Source of the DNA: Paenibacillus humicus NBRC 102415
GTDB taxonomy: Bacteria; Bacillota; Bacilli; Paenibacillales; Paenibacillaceae
Assembly: GCF_004000905.1 (NCBI RefSeq)
Contig: NZ_BIMD01000041.1
Span: 1-44,197 of the forward strand
Length of the DNA stretch: 44,197 nt
Direction of reading: 5' to 3'
The notes below the pieces were generated by a model, which searched no databases, was not told where the DNA came from, and saw only the letters and a program-made list of their open reading frames with translations. Within the stretch, counting starts at the first letter, position 1. Every line of letters begins with the position of its first letter. Made by a program: the position numbers and the translations under genes. Positions 16,565 to 24,629 of this stretch are shown one piece after another.

Positions 16565-17316
16565 CGTAATCCTTCCAATCCTTGTACGTCTCTATATAGA
16601 AGCAAGCGATGACATCGGTTCTAGAGATGACCTCTACAACCAAAAGGGCATTCTCCCATTTGCCGTTGAATGCCTATCGTTAGAGAAGGTAGTGATACCT
16701 AGAAGAGTATCCCATGTATCTTTATCCAGTCAAGTCAAGATCGATCGTTTTCTTCCGCTCCTTGAACGGAGAAATGAATGGATTCAGGCATAGCCTTGGC
16801 GAAGAGCATCCAAGCGGAATGAGGCGTTTCAGCAGAATGATGATAGGGCTGCGGGCTGTTCGATGTCGATACGCGGTCTCATGCGCAAGAAGACCGTCAG
16901 GTTCATTCCTTCTCTTCCTATATATATGGTTTTCAATCTCCCGATTCGGACAGCAAGTACTTGCCTTCGCCCGACGGACCGTATGGATGATGCCGTCACA
17001 CTCGACAATATTCTGTCAGATTATCGGGGAAAAGATATGTCTACTTCCTCGTTTCCACAGGCAGGAATGCGCAAGCACATGAAGAACGTTTAACACGGAA
17101 CCTTTTTTAGTCATGAAATTTTGGGCTATGGGTTGCATCCGACACACTCAATGATTATACTTACTTTACTAAAGGATTAGATTGCATGCGATTTAAGAAC
17201 GGAAAAGCTTGATTCCGGGCTAATTGTAACGAATTCATAACCCTTTTTTAAGAATCTATTAATCTTGATTGGGTACAATATACTCAACCATTCGAATTGA
17301 TTGGAGTGATAAGAAC
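16565..17316. other. 752-nt gap with no convincing gene
   Basis: This gap lies between the divergent gtrA-like gene and the 76-aa gene. A plus-strand frame at 16,863-17,093 encodes 76 residues with a protein-like stretch (RMDDAVTLDNILSDYRGKD), but it has no good ribosome site and matches nothing I know. It could be a decayed gene. A longer frame at 16,714-17,082 on the plus strand overlaps it and looks random. A TACAAT -10-like hexamer at 17,274-17,279, with a weak -35, may serve the next gene. The base composition is more AT-rich than the flanks. Confidence 0.4.
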
Positions 17317-17547
17317 ATGAGAACTCTGATTTCCTTCCAAAACAAGAAGATTCCTGTATATATCGCCGAACAAAACAATAAAAAAGCACTGGATAAGTTA
17401 GGCGAGGTATTGAACCGCAAGCTGTCCACAGGCAAAAATGCTCTCAAAGGCTCCATCCGTTCCCTGATCAGCGTCGAAATCTCGGGAAGCGAAGCTACTC
17501 TCCATACGATCAATGAAAAAGACACGCTTACGATTTCCCTTTATTGA
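17317..17547 (+). CDS. Unknown 76-aa protein
   Basis: The start MRTLISFQNKKIPVY at 17317 is chosen because GGAGTGAT is about 10 nt upstream; the frame is open 16 codons earlier without a ribosome site. The product is basic (many Lys/Asn/Gln), with no signal peptide or membrane helix. The C-terminal half (ISVEISGSEATLHTINEKD) looks like a small beta sheet. It stands alone on the plus strand and is closed by a very strong terminator 15 nt after the stop, which supports it being a real gene. No family was recognised and no function is proposed. Confidence 0.7.
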   Translation: MRTLISFQNKKIPVYIAEQNNKKALDKLGEVLNRKLSTGKNALKGSIRSLISVEISGSEATLHTINEKDTLTISLY

Positions 17548-17561
17548 TCTCTACCATGCCA

Positions 17562-17591
17562 ATGCCGCCTGCCCCAGCAGGCGGCATTTTT
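17562..17591 (+). terminator. Strong intrinsic terminator after the 76-aa gene
   Basis: An 11-bp perfect stem (ATGCCGCCTGC / GCAGGCGGCAT) with loop CCCA is followed by TTTT. It lies between the 76-aa gene and the lipoate ligase gene, so the latter needs its own promoter. Confidence 0.92.
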
Positions 17592-17664
17592 GCATTGAGC
17601 TCCGTTATGGTACAGTGGAATCAACATCCGTACAATCCGTACAGAACTCGAGGAGGAAGCGCCA

Positions 17665-18651
17665 ATGCTGTTTGTCGACAACCGGGACATGCATGATCCA
17701 TCCCTTAATCTGGCTCTCGAAGAATATATTCTTCGCCATCTTCCCGCTGATGAGGATTATCTGCTGTTTTACATCAACGAACCGTCCATCATCATTGGGA
17801 AAAACCAGAATACGCTGGAGGAAATCAACGAAGACTATGTCAAGGAACAGAATATTCATGTCGTACGCCGGCTATCCGGTGGCGGGGCCGTCTATCATGA
17901 TCACGGCAACTTGAATTACAGCTTCATCACCAAGGATGATGGCGAATCCTTCCGCAACTACCGCAAATTCACGGAACCGGTCATTCAAGCGCTTCGCTCG
18001 TTAGGCGTAGAAGCCGAGCTAAGCGGACGGAATGACATCCAGGTCGGCGAACGCAAAATATCGGGCAACGCCCAGTTCGCGACACGCGGCCGTATGTTCA
18101 CTCACGGCACGTTGTTGTTCCAATCCGACATCACACATGTCGCATCGGCGCTCAAAGCCAATCCGGAGAAGTTCAAGTCCAAGTCGACAAAATCCATTCG
18201 CAGCCGTGTCGCCAACATTTCTGAGTTTCTGCAGAAGCCGATGACGGTGGAGCAGTTCCGTTCCTATTTGCTTGAGACTTTATACGATGGCCACCCCGTC
18301 GAAGCCTACGAGCTGACGGAAGCGGACTGGGAAGGCGTCCGCAAAATCTCGGAGGAGCGCTATCGCAACTGGGAGTGGAACTACGGGCGTTCTCCGGCAT
18401 TCAACTTGCGTCAGGTGAAGAGGCTATCAGCGGGAACCTTTGATGTACGGCTGAATGTCGAGGCCGGACGTATTGAACAGGCTTCCATCTACGGAGATTT
18501 TTTTGGAACCGGCGAAGTTGCCGAGCTTGAAGAGCTGCTTGCAGGAGTGCGCTATGATCAGCAGTCCGTCCGCGAGGCGTTGTCGGATACCGCTTTGACA
18601 CCTTATTTAGGCCCCGTCAGCTTGGATGAGTTTATTGAACTTCTGTTTTAA
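17665..18651 (+). CDS. lplJ: Lipoate-protein ligase (LplJ/LplA family)
   Basis: 328 aa enzyme that activates free lipoate with ATP and attaches it to lysines of lipoyl domains in 2-oxoacid dehydrogenase complexes and GcvH. The N-terminal BPL/LPL catalytic domain has LNLALEEYIL, PSIIIGKNQN, the lipoate site RRLSGGGAVYHD (residues 68-79), and GRNDIQVGERKISGNAQ containing the catalytic lysine. The C-terminal accessory domain (from about residue 245) is present, so the enzyme is full length. The ATG at 17665 has AGGAGG 8 nt upstream. It sits between two terminators, so it is monocistronic. An octanoyltransferase is less likely because the accessory domain is present. Confidence 0.93.
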   Translation: MLFVDNRDMHDPSLNLALEEYILRHLPADEDYLLFYINEPSIIIGKNQNTLEEINEDYVKEQNIHVVRRLSGGGAVYHDHGNLNYSFITKDDGESFRNYRKFTEPVIQALRSLGVEAELSGRNDIQVGERKISGNAQFATRGRMFTHGTLLFQSDITHVASALKANPEKFKSKSTKSIRSRVANISEFLQKPMTVEQFRSYLLETLYDGHPVEAYELTEADWEGVRKISEERYRNWEWNYGRSPAFNLRQVKRLSAGTFDVRLNVEAGRIEQASIYGDFFGTGEVAELEELLAGVRYDQQSVREALSDTALTPYLGPVSLDEFIELLF

Positions 18652-18745
18652 AATCCTGTCTCTTCCTCTCCAGTCATGAATGCAAGAGGCTTCTTCTAGA
18701 TTACGGGCCGAGCAGCTTTCCATTATCTATTCAAAGCTTAAACAG

Positions 18746-18773
18746 GGATTCCAGTCTCCGGAATCCTTTTTTT
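18746..18773 (+). terminator. Intrinsic terminator after the lipoate ligase gene
   Basis: The stem GGATTCC / GGAATCC with a 7-nt loop is followed by T7. It lies about 95 nt after the lplJ stop. Confidence 0.88.
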
Positions 18774-18943
18774 GTTGATGGCCTCTATACGGAGTAACTG
18801 CTTGCATAGAGCCTCTTTCCTTTTTCTCCATCCTCTCGGAGCTCGAATACTCAAATATTTCTTTAGATTACTTAAAAAGTATTTCTTTCCTTCAGTTTTC
18901 CCACATATAAAGAAAAGTATCAAATAAATAAATCGTATTTTTT

Positions 18944-18973
18944 TTGAAACATTAATATTTTTTAATTTAAATA
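18944..18973 (+). promoter_or_regulatory. Candidate sigma-A promoter for the secreted protein gene
   Basis: TTGAAA (18944-18949) and TTAAAT (18967-18972) are separated by 17 nt in a very AT-rich stretch about 70 nt upstream of the start codon. The rest of the 18,774-19,041 gap shows only AT-rich DNA. Chance matches are common in such sequence. Confidence 0.35.
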
Positions 18974-19041
18974 AAATGGATTTAAACCTTATTTAATGTT
19001 ATTATTTGTATGTATTAAAAATATCCTAAGGAGGAAAAAAC

Positions 19042-19491
19042 ATGAAAAAGCTTTCGTTTGTTTTAGCATCGTCTGTGATTTCAGCCGCCCTGCTTGCTGG
19101 TTCCCCAGCTAGTGCTCTTCCTGCCCAAGGAGCCCAATCATCTTCCCTTCTCCATCTTGGATCCCCATCCGAAATTACTCCTCAGCAAACTCTTGTGAAT
19201 GCTGGAAATTATACCATTAACGGAGGCCAAGGATCGACATCGTTTCATTTCAGCAAAACCGTTGATACTGCGGTAAGAATATACGTTCGAAACGATTCCG
19301 CAAAACCCGTAAAATTGTATCTTGTCAGTCCCCAGAATGTGAATTGGCTGGATCGGACCTTGCAGCCAGGTGAAGCTGTGACAAGTGAACCCACGTGGGG
19401 AAAAGGACAAGTCGGCACCTGGACGTTCAAATACACCACGTCCGATGGTTCAAATGGTTCGATTTATCTTTCCGTTAAAGATGATGTCTAA
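19042..19491 (+). CDS. Secreted 149-aa protein of unknown function
   Basis: It has a clear Sec signal peptide: a KK start, a hydrophobic core (FVLASSVISAALLAG) and a probable cut after SPASA near residue 25. The mature part of about 124 residues is rich in Ser, Thr, Gly and Asn. It reads as a beta-sandwich with alternating strands (NYTINGGQGSTSFHFSK, VRIYVRNDSAKPVKLYLVSP, GQVGTWTFKYTTSDG), a pattern seen in small secreted and carbohydrate-binding domains. No Cys is present and no lipobox or cell-wall anchor is seen. The ribosome site AAGGAGG (19028-19034) is nearly perfect, which suggests high expression. It stands alone and is followed by a hairpin. The function is unknown. Confidence 0.8.
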   Translation: MKKLSFVLASSVISAALLAGSPASALPAQGAQSSSLLHLGSPSEITPQQTLVNAGNYTINGGQGSTSFHFSKTVDTAVRIYVRNDSAKPVKLYLVSPQNVNWLDRTLQPGEAVTSEPTWGKGQVGTWTFKYTTSDGSNGSIYLSVKDDV

Positions 19492-19530
19492 TTAGGATGA
19501 ATAGGCAATGATCGGCCATTTTGTTCACTC

Positions 19531-19565
19531 AAGCTGCTATCCTGTTCTAGGATGGCAGCTTATTT
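19531..19565 (+). terminator. Probable terminator after the secreted protein gene
   Basis: AAGCTGC and GCAGCTT form the outer stem and ATCCT / AGGAT the inner stem, with one T-G pair between. ATTTCT follows, a weak T tract. It lies about 40 nt after the stop. Confidence 0.7.
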
Positions 19566-19633
19566 CTGCTTGAGACAGCGCTTCTATTCATCTGCTTAAT
19601 GAACATGTTTCCAATCTAGCCAGCTAAATTTAA

Positions 19634-19671
19634 ATCAAATAAACCGGAATGCTCCATGAGGGAGATTCCGG
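19634..19671 (-). terminator. Intrinsic terminator after the DUF2500 gene
   Basis: On the minus strand CCGGAAT / ATTCCGG encloses CTCC / GGAG, and TTTATTTGATTT follows. It lies 22 nt after the DUF2500 stop codon. Confidence 0.85.
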
Positions 19672-19692
19672 CTGGTATTTGCAGATGAAGTA

Positions 19693-20094
19693 TCATCCGA
19701 ATTGGATGACGCGATTATTGTCTCTTTCAAACCCTTGGTAGCGGGAGCCGCGGAAGGTGAGCTTGCCGGTATCCCCTTCAGCCAGCAGGCCGAAATCCCG
19801 GCCTGTGACCGAGAATTCCATCCGATCTCCGCTTTCGACTTCGAAAGTCGCAAAATAATCGGTCAGCGTCTGCTGATGCGAGCCTTCCTCATAGGGCTGC
19901 TGGCTGCGGACCCGGGATCGCTTGCTGACCACGGCCGCCTTCACCGACAGCTGAGGCTGGCCGTTGTTGCGGCTCCAGCCCGAGTAGGATTTCCAGAGGC
20001 CCGCACCGATGATCACCGCAATGACCGCAATCAGAATCGTGAATGCCGTTCCTGCCGTGGAGAAGATCGATTCCATGCTCATCCCGGTCCTCAT
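19693..20094 (-). CDS. DUF2500 family membrane-anchored protein
   Basis: 133 aa protein of the DUF2500 family. One N-terminal membrane helix (FTILIAVIAVIIGAGLW, about residues 15-33) is followed by a short linker and a beta-rich domain. The family motifs YFATFEVESGDRMEFSV, FGLLAEGDTGKLTFRGSRY and GFERD are present in order. The function is unknown; homologues are single-pass proteins with the domain on one face of the membrane. The start at 20094 (MRTGMSMES) has GGAGG 8 nt upstream, so the longer frame from 20142 is not used. It is a single gene with its own terminator. Confidence 0.87.
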   Translation of the reverse strand: MRTGMSMESIFSTAGTAFTILIAVIAVIIGAGLWKSYSGWSRNNGQPQLSVKAAVVSKRSRVRSQQPYEEGSHQQTLTDYFATFEVESGDRMEFSVTGRDFGLLAEGDTGKLTFRGSRYQGFERDNNRVIQFG

Positions 20095-20308
20095 TCCCGC
20101 TCCCTCCCCAGATGTGTCCGCATGATGTATCCTTAGTCCCATTGTATGACGGCCGAGCCGGCTTATTCTCCCGGAATGGCGGATCTTGTCCTAACGGAGG
20201 GCAGGATATTTTGATTTTTGCATGACTGCAGCTAACCGGGTTCCATATTAAGACAACCAAGATTTAACTTACGTTCACGCTTGTACAAAACTTCACCCGT
20301 TATTGAAT

Positions 20309-20317
20309 CCCCCCCCC
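20309..20317 (+). repeat. C9 homopolymer in the gap downstream of oppF
   Basis: Nine cytosines in a row lie in the nearly 300-nt gap (20,095-20,392) between the DUF2500 and opp units. The rest of the gap shows no gene and no clear promoter. Such tracts are prone to length change and to sequencing error. Confidence 0.6.
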
Positions 20318-20387
20318 TTCTGGGCTCACGCACTCTAAAGAGTAAAAACCAACTCTGCAAATTCCAATTGGCAGACAACATCCTAAA

Positions 20388-20419
20388 ACGAAAAGAAGCC
20401 CCCCGTCAGGGGGCTTCTT
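20388..20419 (-). terminator. Intrinsic terminator of the opp operon
   Basis: An 11-bp perfect stem (AAGAAGCCCCC / GGGGGCTTCTT) with a 5-nt loop is followed on the minus strand by TTCGTTTTAGG. It lies about 22 nt after the oppF stop. Confidence 0.9.
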
Positions 20420-20441
20420 CTCTATTTCATTGTGAAATCTA

Positions 20442-21470
20442 TTATCCCAAACGTCCCGAAGCCATGCGCTGCAGATCGCCTTCCTCAAGAAGCGGGAAGT
20501 GGCAAGCGACTTGACGGCCAGGCAGCACCTCGCGAAGCAGCGGCTCTTCCGCCTTGCAGCGATCCTGCGCGAGCGGACAGCGCGGATGGAAGCGGCAGCC
20601 CGATGGAGGGTTCGCCGGCGAAGGCACATCGCCCTTGAGAATGATGCGCTCGCGCTTGAGAGCCGGATTCGGCTTCGGAATGGAGGACAGCAGCGCTGCG
20701 GAATACGGATGCAGCGGCTTGTTGTACAGCTCCTCCGTCGGGCCGACTTCTGCCAGCTTGCCGAGATACATGACGCCGACGCGATCCGAGATGTGGCGGA
20801 CGACGTTGAGGCCGTGAGCGATGAACAGGAAGGTCAGACCAAGCTCACGCTGCAGCTTCGCCAGCAGGTTGAGCACCTGGGACTGGACGGACACGTCCAG
20901 GGCGCTGACGGCTTCGTCCGCGACGATGAACTTCGGATTGAGCGCGATCGCACGCGCGATGCCGATCCGCTGCCGCTGGCCGCCGGAGAACTCATGCGGA
21001 TAGCGGTTGCGGCGGGAAGCGTCAAGGCCGACTAGCTCCATCAGCTCGACGACACGAGCGTCGATATCTTTTCCAGACATATTCGTATGCACCTTGAGCG
21101 GTTCGCCGATGACGTCGCTGACGCGGAAGCGGGGGTTCAGCGATCCGAACGGATCCTGGAAGATGATTTGAAGATCTTGACGGAGATCGCGAAGCTTGCC
21201 GGAGCCAAGCGAGTGGATGTCCTCGCCGTTGTAGACCACTTGGCCTTCCGTGGCGCTTTGCAGCCGCAGGATTACACGTCCAAGCGTCGACTTGCCGCAG
21301 CCGGATTCGCCGACAAGGCCGAATGTCTCCCCTTTTTTGATTTCCAGGGAAATATCGTCCACGGCTTTGACCTGGCCCACGACTCGGCTGAGCAAGCCCT
21401 TCTTGATCGGGAAGTACTTCTTGATATGTTTGACTTCAATCAAAGTTTCGTTGGACAGCTGCCTGCTCAT
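20442..21470 (-). CDS. oppF: Oligopeptide/dipeptide ABC transporter ATP-binding protein OppF type
   Basis: 342 aa ATPase that pairs with OppD to power peptide import. Walker A is GESGCGKST (54-62), the Q-loop lies in [13 protein letters not shown], the signature is [16 protein letters not shown], Walker B is [12 protein letters not shown], and the C-terminal oligo_HPY domain ([14 protein letters not shown]) carries the four-Cys cluster of Opp/Dpp ATPases. The H-loop reads [11 protein letters not shown]: the His is kept, but the usual following Asp is Gly, a small oddity. The start ATG overlaps the oppD stop as ATGA. It is the last gene of a five-gene operon and is followed by a strong terminator. 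Confidence 0.92.
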   Translation of the reverse strand: MSRQLSNETLIEVKHIKKYFPIKKGLLSRVVGQVKAVDDISLEIKKGETFGLVGESGCGKSTLGRVILRLQSATEGQVVYNGEDIHSLGSGKLRDLRQDLQIIFQDPFGSLNPRFRVSDVIGEPLKVHTNMSGKDIDARVVELMELVGLDASRRNRYPHEFSGGQRQRIGIARAIALNPKFIVADEAVSALDVSVQSQVLNLLAKLQRELGLTFLFIAHGLNVVRHISDRVGVMYLGKLAEVGPTEELYNKPLHPYSAALLSSIPKPNPALKRERIILKGDVPSPANPPSGCRFHPRCPLAQDRCKAEEPLLREVLPGRQVACHFPLLEEGDLQRMASGRLG

Positions 21471-22504
21471 ACCGTTACCTCCCCTTGACTGCCAATGTTG
21501 ATCCTTGGGGATAGCGGAGACTCATCGGAATGCTCCTCGAACAGCCAGCACGCTGCTTTGTGATCATTGCCAAGCTGGAAGAATCCCGGCTCTTCGCGGC
21601 GGCAAATATCCATCGCATGCGGGCAGCGCGGGTGGAAGCGGCAGCCTCCCGGAAGCTGATTGATTCGCGGAATATTGCCTTTGATCGTGTAAAGGTCTTC
21701 TTCCGTCTTGGCTTCAAAACCAGGAATCGACTTCAGCAGCCCGACCGTATACGGATGGCTCGGCTTGCTGAAAATCTCCTCGACAGAGCCTTCTTCCATG
21801 ATTCCCCCGGCATACATGACGACGATCCGGTCAGCAACCTCTGCCGCTACGCCCATATCATGAGTAATGAGGACAATCGACATTCCCGTTTCCCTCTGCA
21901 GCTGCTGCAGGAGATCGAGGATTTGCGCCTGAACGGTTACGTCGAGCGCCGTTGTCGGCTCGTCCGCAATGAGCAGCTCCGGCCGGCAGGCGAGTGCGAT
22001 CGCGATGACGACGCGCTGGCACATGCCGCCGGACAGCTCATGCGGATACTGGCGGGCGCGAACCTCCGGAGATGGAATGCCGACCTCGCGAAGCAGATCA
22101 ATGGCCATCTTCATAGCGTCCTTCGGGCTTTTCCTTTGATGGAGACGAAGGCTCTCGGCTATCTGCTCTCCAACCGTGAATACGGGATTGAGCGAAGACA
22201 TCGGATCCTGGAAGATCATCGCGATCTGGTTGCCCCGGATACTGCGCATTTCATCCTGATCCTTTTCCGAAAGAACTTCACCGTTGAATTTGATGTCGCC
22301 TTCGAGAATCATGCCTCCCGCGTAATCGATGATACGCATGACGGCGAGAGAGGTGACGCTCTTGCCGCTGCCGCTCTCTCCTACGATGCATAGAGTCTGG
22401 CCTTCTTCCACGCTGAACGAAATCCGGTCGGTAGCCTTCAAGATCTCCTTGTTCACGAAGAAGCCGGCACTCATTTCGTTGACTTCGAGAATTTTGCGCG
22501 CCAT
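21467..22504 (-). CDS. oppD: Oligopeptide/dipeptide ABC transporter ATP-binding protein OppD type
   Basis: 345 aa ATPase. Walker A is GESGSGKSV, the Q-loop lies in [14 protein letters not shown], Walker B is [14 protein letters not shown] and the H-loop is [14 protein letters not shown]. The oligo_HPY domain with [14 protein letters not shown] lies at the C-terminus. The signature motif reads [12 protein letters not shown], where most family members have Arg in place of the Cys. LSGG itself is intact, so activity is expected. The start ATG at 22504 has AAGGAGG 8 nt upstream and lies inside the 3' end of oppC (34-nt overlap). The frame continues upstream only as an antisense-like extension. 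Confidence 0.92.
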   Translation of the reverse strand: MARKILEVNEMSAGFFVNKEILKATDRISFSVEEGQTLCIVGESGSGKSVTSLAVMRIIDYAGGMILEGDIKFNGEVLSEKDQDEMRSIRGNQIAMIFQDPMSSLNPVFTVGEQIAESLRLHQRKSPKDAMKMAIDLLREVGIPSPEVRARQYPHELSGGMCQRVVIAIALACRPELLIADEPTTALDVTVQAQILDLLQQLQRETGMSIVLITHDMGVAAEVADRIVVMYAGGIMEEGSVEEIFSKPSHPYTVGLLKSIPGFEAKTEEDLYTIKGNIPRINQLPGGCRFHPRCPHAMDICRREEPGFFQLGNDHKAACWLFEEHSDESPLSPRINIGSQGEVTV

Positions 22505-23448
22505 TTTTCCAGCCTCCTTGGAGAAAGATGCATTTTTTGACGAGGATCCAGCGCATCGCGGATGCCGTCTCCGATGAAGTTGACCGACAGTACGACTAAA
22601 AAGATGCAAAGGCCTGGATATACGCCTTGGATGGGATCAATAAGCATGAATTCTTGAGCATTGCTGAGCATTTGGCCCCAGCTCGTTTGCGGCATTTGAA
22701 TTCCGAGCCCCAGGTAGGAAAGGCCCGACTCCGCCAGAATGGCCCCGCCCACCATTAAAGTCGCATTGACAATAATGGGGAAGCTAGCATTGCGCAGCAG
22801 ATGGCGGAAGATGATGCCCCAGCTGGAGACGCCGATCGCTTTGGCTGCTTCCACATACTGCATTTCGCGCAGCTGCAGGAAATTCCCTCGTACAAGACGC
22901 GCCACTCCCATCCAGCTCGTAAACGAGAGGATGAGAATAATATAAATGAATTTTGTGCCGAAAATGGCTCCAATCAGTATGTTCAGGAACAACGTCGGAA
23001 TTGATATCATCACATCGATCAAACGCATAAAGATAATATCAATCCAACCGCCGAAGTAACCGGATATGGCTCCAATCAACGATCCGATCAGAACAGACAC
23101 CGCGGCAACGGAAAAACCAACTGTTAAGGAGACTCGTCCGCTAAAGACAATGCGGGAGAATATATCCCTGCCCAATTCGTCCGTCCCCAAGAAATGGTTT
23201 CCGGTAAACGGCTTCAAATTGGAATTCATCAAATCTTGCTTGGCGGGATCATAAGGAGCGATGTAGGGCGCCAGAATGGCAGACAATACAAAAATCAGCA
23301 AGATGGCAAGTCCTGTCATGGCAAAGGGATTGCGCTTGAACTTGTTCCATGTCTGTCTCCAAGGTCCAATCGGCTTTTCCGCATTGGGGGCAGCGCCGGT
23401 CTGAACAGGTACGCTTGGATGGCTGGTTGGCTGCAGATTGGCGCTCAT
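22471..23448 (-). CDS. oppC: Oligopeptide/dipeptide ABC transporter permease OppC type
   Basis: 325 aa permease with the N-terminal OppC_N segment (WKQ-like start, then FKRNPFAMTGLAILLIFVLS) and a BPD_transp_1 domain of five or more further helices. The EAA loop that contacts the ATPases is VEAAKAIGVSSWGIIFRHLL. The extracellular loop NSNLKPFTGNHFLGTDELGR and the family signature GTDELGRDIFSR are present. The ATG shares one base with the oppB stop (TAATG) and has GGAGG 9 nt upstream, so the two permeases are translationally linked. Together with OppB it forms the membrane channel for imported peptides. Confidence 0.93.
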   Translation of the reverse strand: MSANLQPTSHPSVPVQTGAAPNAEKPIGPWRQTWNKFKRNPFAMTGLAILLIFVLSAILAPYIAPYDPAKQDLMNSNLKPFTGNHFLGTDELGRDIFSRIVFSGRVSLTVGFSVAAVSVLIGSLIGAISGYFGGWIDIIFMRLIDVMISIPTLFLNILIGAIFGTKFIYIILILSFTSWMGVARLVRGNFLQLREMQYVEAAKAIGVSSWGIIFRHLLRNASFPIIVNATLMVGGAILAESGLSYLGLGIQMPQTSWGQMLSNAQEFMLIDPIQGVYPGLCIFLVVLSVNFIGDGIRDALDPRQKMHLSPRRLEKWRAKFSKSTK

Positions 23449-24416
23449 TAGGACTTGCCTCCTTTGCTCAGTTGAACTCGCGGATCGACAACGGCATACA
23501 AGATGTCTGCAATCAAATTGCCGACGACGACAAAGACGGCGCCCAGAAGCGTAATGGCCATCAAAACGGAGTATTCACGGGAGTTGGCCATTTCGACGAA
23601 TAAACGTCCCATGCCCGGCCAGTTGAAGACGGCTTCCGTCAAGGCTGCGCCGCCGACTAGGATCGGCAAATCAAGGCCGAACAGGGTAATGAGCGGAATA
23701 AGCGCATTGCGCAAAGCATGCCTGAAAACAACCTTGTTCTCCTTCACGCCCTTGGCTCTTGCCGTACGGATATAATCCTGCTCCAAAACCTCAAGCATGC
23801 TGGATCGGGCATATTTCAGATAACCGGCAAGCATGCCGAGAGAGAGCACCGATACAGGCAGAATCAAGTGCATGAACAAGTCCGAGATGTTGCCCTCCTT
23901 GCCCATTGTATACATATCGGAAAGAGGGAGCCAATCCAGTTTTAAAGAGAAGTAGCTCTGCAGAATAATGCCGAACCAGAAAGCCGGCATCGCGAATCCA
24001 GTATAAGAGATGAATGATGCGGTCTGGTCCGATAATCCGTATTCCTTGGTGCTGTTGTAGATGCCCCAGGGAATGGCGATAATCAAGGTCAGAATCCAAG
24101 CTGCTCCCATAAGGATCAGCGTGTTTTTGACAGTAGGCCACAGAATGTCGCCAACAGGAATATTATTCTTGAATGTGGAGCCCAAATCACCGCTTAAGAT
24201 ATTGCCCATCCACTGTAAATACTGGACAGGAATAGGCTGGTCAAGACCAAGTTCATGGGCTTTGATCTTTCCTGCTTCAACTGACAAACCTGGGGACAAA
24301 AAGATCTGGGTTGGACCGCCTGGGGCGGCGTGGATTAATCCGAAGGTAAAAACCGAAATCAGAAACAGTACGACGACGGACTGCAAAATCCGGCGGACAA
24401 GATACTCGCCCATCAT
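23448..24416 (-). CDS. oppB: Oligopeptide/dipeptide ABC transporter permease OppB type
   Basis: 322 aa permease. The first helix (ILQSVVVLFLISVFTFGLI) is followed by the OppB/DppB signature (HAAPGGPTQIFLSPGLS) and further helices. The EAA loop is YIRTARAKGVKENKVVFRHA, near residue 210. The conserved block EAVFNWPGMGRLFVEMANSR is present. The start is the first of two adjacent ATGs (24416, 24413), both served by GAGGAGG; the choice changes only one residue. It begins 213 nt after the binding-protein stop, behind a stable hairpin that may set the level of this and later genes. Confidence 0.93.
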   Translation of the reverse strand: MMGEYLVRRILQSVVVLFLISVFTFGLIHAAPGGPTQIFLSPGLSVEAGKIKAHELGLDQPIPVQYLQWMGNILSGDLGSTFKNNIPVGDILWPTVKNTLILMGAAWILTLIIAIPWGIYNSTKEYGLSDQTASFISYTGFAMPAFWFGIILQSYFSLKLDWLPLSDMYTMGKEGNISDLFMHLILPVSVLSLGMLAGYLKYARSSMLEVLEQDYIRTARAKGVKENKVVFRHALRNALIPLITLFGLDLPILVGGAALTEAVFNWPGMGRLFVEMANSREYSVLMAITLLGAVFVVVGNLIADILYAVVDPRVQLSKGGKS

Positions 24417-24449
24417 TTAATCCTCCTCTGGAACATCAAAACTGAATGC

Positions 24450-24600
24450 TGGGCAGCTGCCGGCTTTGCGCCGGGCAGAACCGGTGTTCATCCGGGCTTA
24501 GGACCGGCCGGTTATGCGCAGGGCAAAACCGTCTTCCTTGACCATCAAATAGTAAAAATCGAGAAAGGAGAAAGGAGGAAGGACAGGGCCTTCCCCCTTT
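24450..24600 (-). promoter_or_regulatory. Repeats and stable hairpin between binding-protein and permease genes
   Basis: A 12-bp stem (AAAGGGGGAAGG / CCTTCCTCCTTT, one G-U pair, 6-nt loop, 24571-24600) forms 29 nt after the binding-protein stop on the minus strand. It is followed by CTCCTTTCTCG, not a full T tract, so it would stabilise or partly terminate transcripts rather than stop all. Further downstream (24,460-24,535) two near-copies of TGCGCCGGGCAGAACCG lie about 50 nt apart with CCGG palindromes. High expression of the binding protein relative to the permeases is commonly achieved this way. Confidence 0.55.
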
Positions 24601-24629
24601 CAATATATCAGTACAAATGCCTCGGTGCC

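Noticed and set aside
16714-17082. Plus-strand 122-codon frame
   Set aside because: No ribosome site, no recognisable pattern, many Arg/Cys/Ser residues typical of random translation.
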